Positions 33,913 to 42,216 of a DNA stretch of 47,322 nucleotides are shown here, in pieces. Source of the DNA: Georgenia thermotolerans. Its GTDB lineage: Bacteria > Actinomycetota > Actinomycetes > Actinomycetales > Actinomycetaceae. Below the pieces are notes generated by a model. The model did no database searches. It was not told the DNA's origin and saw nothing but the letters and a program-made list of their open reading frames with translations. Each line of letters begins with the position of its first letter. Position 1 is the stretch's first letter. Both the position numbers and the translations under genes were made by a program. Location of the stretch: positions 1-47,322 of the forward strand of contig NZ_VUKF01000039.1 of NCBI RefSeq assembly GCF_009193185.1. Direction: 5' to 3'.

Positions 33913-34638
33913 ATGAGCACCGGCGCCATCCTCACCGCCGCCGGGTCGGGCACCCGGCTCGGCCACCGCATGCCCAAGGCGCTCGTGGAGCTCGCCGGCG
34001 TGCCGCTGGTGGTCCGCGCCGCCCGCGGCCTGGCGCTCGCCGGCTGCGTCGACGCCGTCGTCGTGACCGTCCCGCCGCACGAGGTGCGCGGCTTCCAGGC
34101 GCTCTTCGCCGGCGCCCGGGTGCCCGGCCCCCGCCTGCCGGTGCGCATCGTCCCGGGCGGGGCGACCCGGCAGGCCTCCGTCGCCGCCGGGCTGGCCGCG
34201 CTGGCGGAGGACGTCGACGTCGTCCTCGTCCACGACGCCGCGCGCTGCCTCACCCCGCCCGAGGTCGTCCAGCGGGTGGCGGCCGCCGTGCGCGCCGGGC
34301 ACCGCGCCGTCGTCCCTGCGCTGCCCGTCACCGACACGATCAAGGCCGTCGGCGCGCCGGACGGCAGCGGCGCCGAGCCCGTGACCGCCACCGTGGACCG
34401 CGCCGCGCTGCGCGCCGTGCAGACCCCGCAGGGCTTCGACCGGGCGCTGCTCGAGGCCGCGCACGCCGCCGGGGCCGCCCGTGCCGCCGACGAGGCGTTG
34501 GCCGCGTCCGACGACGCCGGGCTGGTCGAGGCGCTCGGCGAGGCGGTGTGGGTCGTCCCTGGGCACGACCGGGCCCTGAAGATCACCACCCCGCGGGACC
34601 TGGCCCTCGCACGCGTGCTGCTCGACGGCGAGGCCTGA
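33913..34638 (+). CDS. ispD: 2-C-methyl-D-erythritol 4-phosphate cytidylyltransferase
   Basis: Third step of the MEP isoprenoid pathway: MEP + CTP to CDP-ME; 241 aa. The nucleotide-binding start is [21 protein letters not shown] with the conserved Arg and Lys, then [32 protein letters not shown] and [19 protein letters not shown] 33913 follows carD by 73 bases. The last 39 bases of the gene region (34602-34640) are repeated at 34717-34755 beyond an array of 19-bp repeats. Confidence 0.95.
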   Translation: MSTGAILTAAGSGTRLGHRMPKALVELAGVPLVVRAARGLALAGCVDAVVVTVPPHEVRGFQALFAGARVPGPRLPVRIVPGGATRQASVAAGLAALAEDVDVVLVHDAARCLTPPEVVQRVAAAVRAGHRAVVPALPVTDTIKAVGAPDGSGAEPVTATVDRAALRAVQTPQGFDRALLEAAHAAGAARAADEALAASDDAGLVEALGEAVWVVPGHDRALKITTPRDLALARVLLDGEA

Positions 34639-34640
34639 CC
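34602..34640 (+). repeat. ispD-tail direct repeat, copy 1
   Basis: 39 bases ending two bases after the ispD stop; matches 34717-34755 at 36 of 39 positions. Confidence 0.92.
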
Positions 34641-34660
34641 GCGCCCCCTCCGCCCCGCGG

Positions 34661-34717
34661 CGAGACGTCAAGTTGTGCGCGAGACGTCAAGTTGGGCGCG
34701 AGACGTCAAGTTGGGCG
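34661..34717 (+). repeat. 19-bp repeat array B (three tandem units)
   Basis: CGAGACGTCAAGTTGTGCG (34661-34679) and CGAGACGTCAAGTTGGGCG twice (34680-34698 and 34699-34717). Units 2 and 3 are identical; unit 1 differs at one base. Confidence 0.97.
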
Positions 34718-34755
34718 GTCCTCGCGCGCGTGCTGCTCGACGGCGAGGCCCGACC
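34717..34755 (+). repeat. ispD-tail direct repeat, copy 2
   Basis: Duplicate of the ispD 3' end (GTGCTGCTCGACGGCGAGGC core) with the stop codon TGA changed to CGA. It is in a different frame relative to ispD (offset 115 bases) and is not coding. Confidence 0.92.
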
Positions 34756-34779
34756 GGGAGCGGCCGGCTGCCCGCCCGC

Positions 34780-34785
34780 TACCGT
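34780..34785 (+). promoter_or_regulatory. -10 element TACCGT, leaderless-type, ispF
   Basis: TACCGT ends seven bases before the ATG at 34793. Confidence 0.5.
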
Positions 34786-34792
34786 GAGCCGC

Positions 34793-35299
34793 ATGCTGCC
34801 GCGCACCGGGATCGGGACCGATGTCCACGCCTTCGCCCCCGAGGGGGAGCGGCCCATGGCCCTCGCCTGCCTCATCTGGCCCGGCGTGACGGGCCTGGCC
34901 GGGCACTCCGACGGCGACGTCGCCGCGCACGCCGCCTGCGACGCCCTCTTCGCCGCCGCCGGGCTCGGCGACCTCGGCTCCCAGTTCGGCACGAGCGACC
35001 CGCGGTGGGCCGGGGCCTCGGGCGCCGGCATGCTCGCCGAGGCGGCCCGCCGGGTGCGCGCGGCGGGCTTCACGATCGGCAACGTGTCCGTCCAGGTCAT
35101 CGGGGTGCGCCCGAAGATCGGCCCGCGCCGCGCGGAGGCCCAGGACGCGATGAGCCGCGCCCTGGGCGCCCCCGTGAGCCTGAGCGCCACCACCACCGAC
35201 GGGCTCGGCTTCACCGGCCGCGGCGAGGGCCTGGCCGCCCTGGCCACGGCGCTCGTGGTGCCCACCTCCGGGGAGACGGGCACGCAGGAGCCCGCATAG
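34793..35299 (+). CDS. ispF: 2-C-methyl-D-erythritol 2,4-cyclodiphosphate synthase
   Basis: Fifth step of the MEP pathway, forming the cyclic diphosphate; 168 aa. The metal ligands are visible in GIGTDVHAF (Asp, His) and [26 protein letters not shown] (His), followed by DIGSQF-like [11 protein letters not shown] and the conserved [18 protein letters not shown] near the end. ATG 34793 is preferred because a TACCGT element ends seven bases before it; a GTG three codons upstream (34784) is also in frame. ispD and ispF are usually adjacent, but here a repeat array separates them by 154 bases. Confidence 0.95.
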   Translation: MLPRTGIGTDVHAFAPEGERPMALACLIWPGVTGLAGHSDGDVAAHAACDALFAAAGLGDLGSQFGTSDPRWAGASGAGMLAEAARRVRAAGFTIGNVSVQVIGVRPKIGPRRAEAQDAMSRALGAPVSLSATTTDGLGFTGRGEGLAALATALVVPTSGETGTQEPA

Positions 35300-35357
35300 C
35301 GCCGGGGCGCCCCGCCGGAACCCGCGCAGAGCCGGGGGTGGCCCGGCCGGCGGCGGC

Positions 35358-36749
35358 TCAGCGGGCGTCGTCGAGCGCCGTGTGGGTCCGGGTGCCGGGG
35401 CGGACCGGCAGCAGCAGCGCCAGCCCCAGCGCGAGCACGAGGACGATGCCGAGGATGCCCCAGTACTGGGTGGCGTCGCCCTGGAGGCCGGTGACCGCCG
35501 CCCCGAAGCCGAGGAACGCCGAGAACGCGGCCGGCGCGAGGAAGCTCACCGCCCGCCCGGTGGTGGCGTACAGGCCGAACACCTCGCCCTCCTTGCCCGC
35601 CGGGATCAGCCGGGCCAGGAACGTGCGGGAGGCCGACTGCGCCGGCCCGACGAAGATGCACAGGATCAGGCCGAGCACCCAGAAGGCGGTGGCGCCGGCG
35701 TCGTGCAGGACGAACACCCCGGTGCCCGCGACCACCATGGCGGCCAGCGCCAGCACGATGACGCGCTTGGGGCCCAGCCGGTCGTCCAGGGCGCCGAAGA
35801 GGATGGTGGCCACGCCGGCGACGAGGTTGGCGACGACGCCGAAGATGATCACCTGGCCGGCGCTGAAGCCGAACGTGCCCGCCGCGATGACGCCGCCGAA
35901 GGTGAACACCCCGGCCAGCCCGTCGCGGAAGACGGCACTGGCGAGCAGGAAGTACACGGTGTTGCGGTCGGTGCGCCACAGGTCGGCGACGGAGCGGAAC
36001 AGCAGCCGGTAGGAGTCGATCAGCCCGGTGCGCGCCTGGCGCTCCCGCGGCCCCGGCCGGTCGCGGAGGGTGAGGATCACCGGCAGCGAGAACACCAGCG
36101 TCCACGCCGCGCAGATGAGCATGGTCACCCGCACGTCCATCCCGTCCGCGCCGGTGATGCCGAACAGGCCCACCTCGGGGCTGATGAGCCCGAAGTACAC
36201 GACGAGCAGCAGGACGATGCCGCCGATGTATCCCAGCCCCCAGCCCAGGCCGGAGACCCGGCCGACGTTGGCCGGGGTGGCGATCTGGTTGAGCATCGCG
36301 TTGTAGTTCACCGAGGCGAACTCGAAGAAGATGTTCCCCGCGGCGAGCAGCAGCAGGCCCAGCCACAGGAGGTCCGGCGAGGGCGCCACGAAGAACATCC
36401 CCGCCGACGCCGCCACCACCAGCAGCGTGTTGATGGCCAGCCAGAGCGTGCGCCGGCCGGAGCGGTCCGCCCGCTGCCCGCTCACGGGCGCGAAGACGGC
36501 GATGAGGACGCCCGCCCCGGCGAGCACCCAGCCCAGTTTCGCGTCCGCCCCGGGCCCGAAGGCGTCGGAGGTGAGGTAGACGGTGAACACGAAGGTGGTG
36601 ATGACCGCGTTGAACGCGGCCGAGCCCCAGTCCCACAGCCCCCAGGCGAGGACCGGCCAGCCGAAGGCACGACGGCGCACCTCGCCGGGCGGGGCGGCCG
36701 GGCCTCCCGCCGCTGCTACGGACGGTTCGGGGACGGAACGGTTCGTCAC
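35358..36749 (-). CDS. MFS permease, UMF1 family
   Basis: 463-aa transporter with 12 predicted membrane segments. AWGLWDWGSAAFNAVITTFVF near the N-terminus is the UMF1/Atg22-like signature, and GLGWGLGYIGGIVLLLVVYFG in the middle region also fits. Substrate unknown; related fungal proteins export amino acids. GTG 36749 is chosen since a TAGGTT element (minus strand, 36762-36757) ends seven bases before it; ATG 36791 would add 14 residues overlapping this element. It is divergent from cysS. Confidence 0.85.
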   Translation of the reverse strand: MTNRSVPEPSVAAAGGPAAPPGEVRRRAFGWPVLAWGLWDWGSAAFNAVITTFVFTVYLTSDAFGPGADAKLGWVLAGAGVLIAVFAPVSGQRADRSGRRTLWLAINTLLVVAASAGMFFVAPSPDLLWLGLLLLAAGNIFFEFASVNYNAMLNQIATPANVGRVSGLGWGLGYIGGIVLLLVVYFGLISPEVGLFGITGADGMDVRVTMLICAAWTLVFSLPVILTLRDRPGPRERQARTGLIDSYRLLFRSVADLWRTDRNTVYFLLASAVFRDGLAGVFTFGGVIAAGTFGFSAGQVIIFGVVANLVAGVATILFGALDDRLGPKRVIVLALAAMVVAGTGVFVLHDAGATAFWVLGLILCIFVGPAQSASRTFLARLIPAGKEGEVFGLYATTGRAVSFLAPAAFSAFLGFGAAVTGLQGDATQYWGILGIVLVLALGLALLLPVRPGTRTHTALDDAR

Positions 36750-36756
36750 GACACGC

Positions 36757-36762
36757 AACCTA
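36757..36762 (-). promoter_or_regulatory. -10 element TAGGTT, leaderless-type, MFS permease gene
   Basis: On the minus strand TAGGTT ends seven bases before GTG 36749. Confidence 0.55.
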
Positions 36763-36832
36763 GTGGGCGCGGGCGTCCGCGGGGTGAACATCGCCTCGGT
36801 GCCCGGCGCGGCGCCGCGTCAGCCCGCCCCGG

Positions 36833-36838
36833 TAGCCT
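36833..36838 (+). promoter_or_regulatory. -10 element TAGCCT, leaderless-type, cysS
   Basis: TAGCCT ends six bases before GTG 36845. Confidence 0.55.
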
Positions 36839-36844
36839 GGGCCC

Positions 36845-38284
36845 GTGACCCTGCGACTCTACGACTCCGCCACGCGGTCGGTGCGCCCCCTCGAGCCCCT
36901 CCACCCGGGCAAGGTGGGCATCTACCTGTGCGGCGCCACCGTCCAGGGCGCCCCGCACGTGGGTCACATGCGCGCCTCCATCGCCTTCGACGTCCTGGTG
37001 CGCTGGCTGCGCCGGTGCGGCTACGAGGTGACCTTCATCCGCAACGTCACCGACATCGACGACAAGATCCTCGCGAAGTCCGCCGAGGCCGGGGTGGCGT
37101 GGTGGGCCTGGGCCTACCGCTTCGAGCAGGAGTTCACCGCCGCCTACGACGCCCTCGGCGTGCTGCGCCCCACCTACGAGCCGCGCGCCACCGGGCACGT
37201 CACCGAGATGGTCGAGCTCATGGAGCGCCTCCTGGCGGCCGGCCACGCCTACCGCGGGGAGGAGGGCAACGTCTACTTCGACGTCAGCTCGCTGCCCGAC
37301 TACGGCTCGCTCACCCGCCAGGCGCTGGAGAACATGACCGTCGCCGAGGACGACGCCGAGCCGGACAAGCGCGACCCGCACGACTTCGCCGTGTGGAAGG
37401 CGCCCAAGCCCGGTGAGCCGGAGACGGCGTCGTGGCCCACCCCGTTCGGCCGCGGCCGGCCCGGCTGGCACCTGGAGTGCTCGGCGATGGCCCGGCGCTA
37501 CCTGGGCGACACCTTCGACATCCACGGCGGCGGCATCGACCTGCGCTTCCCCCACCACGAGAACGAGCAGGCCCAGTCCCACGCGGCCGGGTACGGCTTC
37601 GCCCGCCACTGGGTGCACAACGCCTGGGTGACCACGGGCGGGGAGAAGATGAGCAAGTCGCTCGGCAACTCCCTCGTCGTCGCCAACGCCCTCGAGCGCA
37701 CCAGCGCCCCGGTGCTGCGCTTCGCCCTGGGCACCGTGCACTACCGCTCCACCGTGGAGTTCTCCGACGTCACCATCGCCGAGGCCACCGGCTCCTGGGA
37801 GCGCTTCGCCGGCTTCGTCACCCGCGCCGTCGAGCGGGTCGGGGAGGTGCCCGCCGCGGAGATCGCCGCCAAGGGCCCCGCCGAGCTGCCGGCCGCCTTC
37901 GTCGAGGCGATGGACGACGACCTGAACATCTCCGCCGCGCTCGCCGTCGTGCACGAGCACCTGCGCGCGGGCAACACCGCCCTGGCCGAGCAGGACGACG
38001 TGGCCACCCGCGACGCCCAGCTGCAGGTGCGGGCCATGCTCGACGTGCTCGGGCTCGACCCGCTGGCCGAGCCGTGGCGCACCGCCGCGGCCGGCGGGGC
38101 GGAGAGCGCCGAGCGCGAGGCGCTCGACGCCCTCGTGACCGCCGTGCTCACCGAGCGCGTCGCGGCGCGCAAGAACAAGGACTGGCAGCGGGCCGACGCG
38201 CTGCGCGACCAGCTGGCCGAGGCCGGCGTCGTCGTCGAGGACGGCCCCGACGGCGCGCGCTGGCAGCTGAAGGGGACGAACTGA
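36845..38284 (+). CDS. cysS: Cysteinyl-tRNA synthetase
   Basis: Charges tRNA-Cys; 479 aa class I synthetase. [21 protein letters not shown] carries the zinc-binding Cys and the HIGH-like motif; [21 protein letters not shown] supply the other zinc ligands; KMSKSLGN is the second signature. The full-length C-terminal anticodon-binding part argues for CysRS rather than the shorter mycothiol ligase MshC. GTG 36845 sits six bases after a TAGCCT element. The stop overlaps the rlmB ATG. Confidence 0.96.
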   Translation: MTLRLYDSATRSVRPLEPLHPGKVGIYLCGATVQGAPHVGHMRASIAFDVLVRWLRRCGYEVTFIRNVTDIDDKILAKSAEAGVAWWAWAYRFEQEFTAAYDALGVLRPTYEPRATGHVTEMVELMERLLAAGHAYRGEEGNVYFDVSSLPDYGSLTRQALENMTVAEDDAEPDKRDPHDFAVWKAPKPGEPETASWPTPFGRGRPGWHLECSAMARRYLGDTFDIHGGGIDLRFPHHENEQAQSHAAGYGFARHWVHNAWVTTGGEKMSKSLGNSLVVANALERTSAPVLRFALGTVHYRSTVEFSDVTIAEATGSWERFAGFVTRAVERVGEVPAAEIAAKGPAELPAAFVEAMDDDLNISAALAVVHEHLRAGNTALAEQDDVATRDAQLQVRAMLDVLGLDPLAEPWRTAAAGGAESAEREALDALVTAVLTERVAARKNKDWQRADALRDQLAEAGVVVEDGPDGARWQLKGTN

Positions 38285-39330
38285 TGGCAGGCAACTCCCG
38301 GCGCCGCGGCGCCGTGCGCAAGGCGGGCTCGAAGAAGGGCATGGTCGTCGGCTCCGGCGGGCAGCGCCGTCGCGGGCTCGAGGGCCGCGGGCCCACGCCC
38401 AAGGCCGAGGACCGCGAGTACCACCCGGCCGCCAAGCGGAAGGCCGCCGCCGAGCGGCAGGCCGCCAAGACGGGCTCGGCCAAGACCGGCCGACCGGTCG
38501 CGGGGCGGCGGGGCGACGGGGCCCGCGAGGCCGCCCGCGGCGAGGCGACGACGGCGAAGGTCCGCGCCGCCCTCGGCGTGGGCCGCGACCACGAGCTCAT
38601 CGCCGGCCGCAACCCGGTCACCGAGGCCGTCCGCTCCGGCATCCCGCTGGCCAAGGTGTTCCTCGCCGGCGGCATGGCCTCCGACGAGCGGCTCGCCGAG
38701 GTGGTGCGCACCGCCACGGCGCTGGGCACCCCGCTCATCGAGGTCACCCGCGGCGACCTGGACCGGCTCACCGAGGGCGCCGTCCACCAGGGCGTCGCCA
38801 TCGAGGTCCCGCCCTACGCCTACCGCGACGTCGCCGACCTGCTCGCCCGCGCCGAGCGGGCCGGCCACCCGCCACTCGTCGTCGCCCTCGACGGCGTGAC
38901 CGACCCGCACAACCTCGGCGCGGTGCTGCGCAGCGCCGGGGCCTTCGGCGCCGACGGCGTCCTCGTGCCCGAGCGCCGCTCGGCCGGGGTGACCGCCGCC
39001 GCGTGGAAGGTCTCCGCCGGCGCCGCGGCCCGGGTGCCGGTGGCCCGGGCCACCAACCTCGTGCGGGCGCTGACGGAGCTGAAGGAGGCCGGCTGCTTCG
39101 TCGTCGGCCTCGACGGCGGCGGCGCCACGACGGTGGGCCAGCTGGAGCTGGCCACCGAGCCGCTCGTGCTGGTCACCGGCTCGGAGGGCAAGGGCCTGAG
39201 CCGGCTCGTGCGCGAGGCGTGCGACGTCGTGGCCTCGATCCCCATCGCCGCGTCGGTGGAGTCCCTCAACGCCGCGGTCGCCACCGGCATCGCGCTGTAC
39301 GAGGTGGCGCGCCACCGCCACCAGGCCTGA
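38284..39330 (+). CDS. rlmB: 23S rRNA (guanosine-2251-2'-O)-methyltransferase RlmB
   Basis: SpoU/TrmH-family methyltransferase, 348 aa. Residues 1-95 are a basic low-complexity extension (many Lys/Arg/Gly/Ala) typical of actinobacterial RlmB. The substrate-binding domain begins ELIAGRNPVTEAVRSGIPLAKV, and the knotted SAM domain has motif 1 DPHNLGAVLRSAGAFGADGV, motif 2 LVTGSEGKGLSRLV and motif 3 IPIAASVESLNAAVATGIAL. ATG 38284 overlaps the cysS stop (TGATG). Confidence 0.94.
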   Translation: MAGNSRRRGAVRKAGSKKGMVVGSGGQRRRGLEGRGPTPKAEDREYHPAAKRKAAAERQAAKTGSAKTGRPVAGRRGDGAREAARGEATTAKVRAALGVGRDHELIAGRNPVTEAVRSGIPLAKVFLAGGMASDERLAEVVRTATALGTPLIEVTRGDLDRLTEGAVHQGVAIEVPPYAYRDVADLLARAERAGHPPLVVALDGVTDPHNLGAVLRSAGAFGADGVLVPERRSAGVTAAAWKVSAGAAARVPVARATNLVRALTELKEAGCFVVGLDGGGATTVGQLELATEPLVLVTGSEGKGLSRLVREACDVVASIPIAASVESLNAAVATGIALYEVARHRHQA

Positions 39331-39344
39331 GAGAAGGAGCCCGC

Positions 39345-40556
39345 GTGAGCAGCGAGACCTGGAACCGCACCGAGGCCGTCATCGTCGCGGCGGCCCTGGA
39401 GCCGCTGGACGTGGCGAGCCACCTGGCCGCGGCTGCGGTGGTCGCCCGCCTCGAGTGGTACCCGAGCACCGAGCACCTGCTCTCGGTCTCCCTGCTCACC
39501 GACGCCGCCGGCCGGGTGGCCCGCAACGCCGACGGCGTGCTGGAGCCCGGCCCGGCCGCCGCCGATCTCGCCGATGCGCTCACCGAGGCCTTCGACGTCG
39601 ACGTGCTCATGGAGGGCGTGCCGGCACGGCGGGTGGCCGGGGAGGCGGCCGGCGCGGGCGAGGCCGGCCCGGGCGAGGGCGGCGCGGGCGAGGGCGGCGC
39701 GGGCGCGCCTGGCGCCGCGGGTCCGCAGACCCCCGGGGCCGCCGCGCAGCCGACCGGGGCCGAGGGGGCTGGTGCGCTGCCGGTCGTCACCGAGGAGGAC
39801 GTCGACCACGACGCCCGCACGGTGGTGCTCACCCCCATGCCGGCCCACCAGGCGCCGCTGCACGCGACGCTGCTCGAGCGCACGGTCACCGTCCTCGAGC
39901 AGCCGGTGGGGGAGGAGACCCGCCGCCTGCTCGTGACGACCGGTCCCGGCCGCGAGCTCGGGGTGCTCGGCTGGGACGCCGACGCCTACCCGGTGCTGCG
40001 CCTGCAGGTCGACGCCGAGGACCGCACCACGCTGCTGCTGCCCGGCCCGGAGGTGGACGACGACGAGCCCGAGGGCACGGCCGTGTTCAGCTGGGCCATG
40101 CAGAGCCTGTACGTGTACGGCGGCGCGAGCGGCGCCGAGGCCTCCCCGGTGCGCGAGCTCGCCCACGAGCTGCTCGGCGACGGCGCCGACGCCGCGGCCT
40201 TCGCCGCGGCGGTGCCCGGCGCCGACCCCGACGCGGTCGCGGCCGCGCTGCGCCTGCGCGGCGCCGACGGGCTCGCGGCGTTCGTCGCCGCGCTCGGGCT
40301 GCCGGCCGCCGTCACGGAGGTGCTCGAGGGCCGCACGTCGCCCGCGGAGCTGCCCGGCGCCGTCGTCCACGAGCCGGCGCGGCTGGACAGGGCGGCCGCC
40401 ACCGCCGCCAAGATCGCGTTCGAGTCCAGCGTGCCCGGCCGGGCGGTGCGCGAGCCGGCCGTGCAGCGCCGGCTGCTTCGCGGGGCGGTGGCCGGCCTCG
40501 GGGCGCTGGCCGCGGGGGCGGCGGTGTCCGCCGTCGTGCGCCGCGCGCGACGGTAG
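39345..40556 (+). CDS. Unrecognised 403-aa protein with Gly/Ala-rich linker
   Basis: I do not recognise this family. The N-terminal 90 residues (ETWNRTEAVIVAAALEPLDV onward) and the central part (LLVTTGPGRELGVLGWDADA) look folded, separated by a Gly/Ala/Glu/Pro-rich linker (about 103-145) containing the repeated GEGGAGEGGAG. The C-terminus has a hydrophobic stretch (LLRGAVAGLGALAAGAAVSAVV) followed by RRARR, which could be a tail anchor. GTG 39345 has GAAGGAG seven bases upstream. It follows rlmB by 14 bases and is probably in its operon. Confidence 0.75.
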   Translation: MSSETWNRTEAVIVAAALEPLDVASHLAAAAVVARLEWYPSTEHLLSVSLLTDAAGRVARNADGVLEPGPAAADLADALTEAFDVDVLMEGVPARRVAGEAAGAGEAGPGEGGAGEGGAGAPGAAGPQTPGAAAQPTGAEGAGALPVVTEEDVDHDARTVVLTPMPAHQAPLHATLLERTVTVLEQPVGEETRRLLVTTGPGRELGVLGWDADAYPVLRLQVDAEDRTTLLLPGPEVDDDEPEGTAVFSWAMQSLYVYGGASGAEASPVRELAHELLGDGADAAAFAAAVPGADPDAVAAALRLRGADGLAAFVAALGLPAAVTEVLEGRTSPAELPGAVVHEPARLDRAAATAAKIAFESSVPGRAVREPAVQRRLLRGAVAGLGALAAGAAVSAVVRRARR

Positions 40557-40601
40557 GCCCCCGCCCTTTCCCGCGGCGGTGGCACACCCACCCTGCCCCC
40601 G

Positions 40602-40664
40602 CGAGACGTCAATTAGTTCCTGATTTGCAGGAGTAATTCCTGATTGCAGGATCGACCTCTCACA
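40602..40664. repeat. Repeat cluster C: one GAGACGTCAA unit plus two TTCCTGATTGCAGGA units
   Basis: CGAGACGTCAA at 40602-40612; TTCCTGATTTGCAGGA at 40617-40632 and TTCCTGATTGCAGGA at 40637-40651 (20 bp apart; one extra T in the first). A degenerate reverse unit GACCTCTCAC follows at 40654. Each TTCCTG..CAGGA unit is itself a small dyad. Lies between two convergent genes. Confidence 0.88.
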
Positions 40665-40679
40665 CCGAAGCGGACTAGG

Positions 40680-41924
40680 TCAGGCGTCGGTGGTCTCGTC
40701 CGCGATGCCGCCGTGGTGGAGGAAGGCCCGCTCGTCGGGCCGGTGGCGCAGCACCGTGTCGGTGTAGGAGCGCACCGCCTCGACCATGGGCACGTCGCGG
40801 CGCTGCTGCTGGGAGATGAACCAGCGGTGCTCGAGCACCTCGTGGAAGATCTCCGCCGGCTCGAGCTTGCCGCGCAGCTCGCGGGGCACCGCGCGGACCG
40901 TGGGCGTGAAGACCTCGTCGAGCCAGTCGTGGGCGACCATCGTCAGGTCGTCGTTCTGCCGGTCGGTCGCGGCGCGGTAGGAGTCCAGGTCGTTGAGCAT
41001 CCGGCGCGCCTGGTTCTCCTGGACGTCCAGGCCGGTCAGGCGCATGAGCTGGCGGTGGAAGTGCCCGGCGTCGACGACCTTGGGCTGAATGCTCACCGTG
41101 GTGCCGTCGATGTCGGTGGTGATGGTCAGCTCCCCGACGTCGTAGCCCAGCTCGTTGAGCCGGTGGATGCGGGCCTCGACCCGCCAGCGCTCGCCGGACT
41201 CGAAGGACTCCTGGGCGGTGAGCTCGGCCCACAGCGACTCGTAGCGCTCGACGATCTGGTTGCCGACCTCGATGACGTCGACGTCCTCCTCCAGCTGCTC
41301 GCCGGCCTGGAGGTCCATGAGCTCGCCGATGATGTTGGTGCGCGCCAGGTCGACGTCGTAGCTGCGCTGCCCGGTGGTGAGCTGGGGGTGCAGCTCGCCG
41401 GTCTCGGCGTCGACGAGGTAGGCGGCGAACGCGCCGGCGTCGCGGCGGAAGAGGGTGTTCGACAGCGAGACGTCACCCCAGTAGAAGCCCAGCAGGTGCA
41501 GCCGCACGAGCAGCACCGACAGGGCGTCGATGAGCCGGCCGGCCGTCTGGGGGCTGACGTACTGGCTGAACAGGGCGCGGTAGGGCAGGGAGTACTGCAG
41601 GTGCTCGGTGACCAGCGCCGAGTTGAGCGGCTCGCCGGTGGGGCTGGTCCGGCCGGTGATGACGGCCAGCGGCTGGACGGCGGGGGCCTCGAGCCGGCCG
41701 AGCGCGCGGAGCTGCTCGTACTCGTGGTAGGCCACCCGCTCGCCGATCTCCTTGACGGCGATGACGCGGCCGGAGAGCTTGACGAAGCGGACCACGTGCC
41801 GGGAGATGCCGCGCGGCAGGGCGGCGAGCACCTCGGCCGGCCACTCCTCGAGCGGGACCTCCCACGGCAGGTCCAGCAGCGCCGGGTCGACCCGGGCGGC
41901 GGTGATCTGGAGCTGCTGTGCCAT
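40680..41924 (-). CDS. DUF4032 protein, kinase-like fold
   Basis: 414-aa protein of the actinobacterial DUF4032 family. The first half has a lipopolysaccharide-kinase-like pattern: VVRFVKLSGRVIAVKEIGE (Lys/Glu) and LLGFYWGDVSLSNTLFRRDAG (catalytic-loop-like GDxxxxN) followed by YLVDAETGE. The C-terminal 150 residues form the DUF4032 domain. Substrate unknown. ATG 41924 lies six bases after a -10-like AAGAAT on the minus strand; the ATG at 42041 would include repeat sequence. The gene is bracketed by repeat clusters C (downstream) and D (upstream). Confidence 0.82.
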   Translation of the reverse strand: MAQQLQITAARVDPALLDLPWEVPLEEWPAEVLAALPRGISRHVVRFVKLSGRVIAVKEIGERVAYHEYEQLRALGRLEAPAVQPLAVITGRTSPTGEPLNSALVTEHLQYSLPYRALFSQYVSPQTAGRLIDALSVLLVRLHLLGFYWGDVSLSNTLFRRDAGAFAAYLVDAETGELHPQLTTGQRSYDVDLARTNIIGELMDLQAGEQLEEDVDVIEVGNQIVERYESLWAELTAQESFESGERWRVEARIHRLNELGYDVGELTITTDIDGTTVSIQPKVVDAGHFHRQLMRLTGLDVQENQARRMLNDLDSYRAATDRQNDDLTMVAHDWLDEVFTPTVRAVPRELRGKLEPAEIFHEVLEHRWFISQQQRRDVPMVEAVRSYTDTVLRHRPDERAFLHHGGIADETTDA

Positions 41925-42011
41925 GGGGCCATTCTTCCAAGCGGGGACGACATTGCCGGGCGAGGTGGTCGGCAGCGCACCTGTGAGGTTCGTCCGATTC
42001 ACCTCAGAGGG

Positions 42012-42131
42012 CGAGACGTCAACTGTGGCACGAGACGTCAACTGGTGCTGGACCGTGCGACAGCGGCGTGCCCGCGACCGAGTTGCCGTCTCGCGCCGGA
42101 TTTGACGTCTCGCGGCGGAGTTGACGCCTCG
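42012..42131. repeat. 19-bp repeat array D: two forward and three reverse units
   Basis: Forward CGAGACGTCAACTGTGGCA (42012-42030) and CGAGACGTCAACTGGTGCT (42031-42049). After 25 bases, three contiguous reverse units (42075-42093, 42094-42112, 42113-42131) read on the minus strand CGAGACGGCAACTCGGTCG, CGAGACGTCAAATCCGGCG and CGAGGCGTCAACTCCGCCG. Period exactly 19 bp within each block. Confidence 0.97.
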
Positions 42132-42160
42132 CGCGCATGGCCGCGGGCCGGGGACGCGAA

Positions 42161-42187
42161 CGGGGCGGGCCGTTCCGGCCCGCCCCG
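42161..42187 (-). terminator. Hairpin downstream of the ABC ATPase gene
   Basis: Perfect 11-bp stem CGGGGCGGGCC / GGCCCGCCCCG with a 5-base loop, 30 bases after the msiK stop on the minus strand. Confidence 0.75.
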
Positions 42188-42216
42188 CTCCCGCCTCGCG
42201 GCGGCGTGTCAGTTCG

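Noticed and set aside
34602-34755. An insertion sequence with target duplication at ispD-ispF
   Set aside because: The inserted 76 bases hold no transposase and no terminal inverted repeats; the 39-bp flanks are longer than usual IS target duplications.
36845-38284. Mycothiol ligase MshC instead of CysRS
   Set aside because: Length (479 aa), full anticodon-binding C-terminus and position before rlmB favour CysRS.
42012-42131. 19-bp arrays as a CRISPR array
   Set aside because: Units are contiguous with no unique spacers, occur on both strands, and no cas gene is present.
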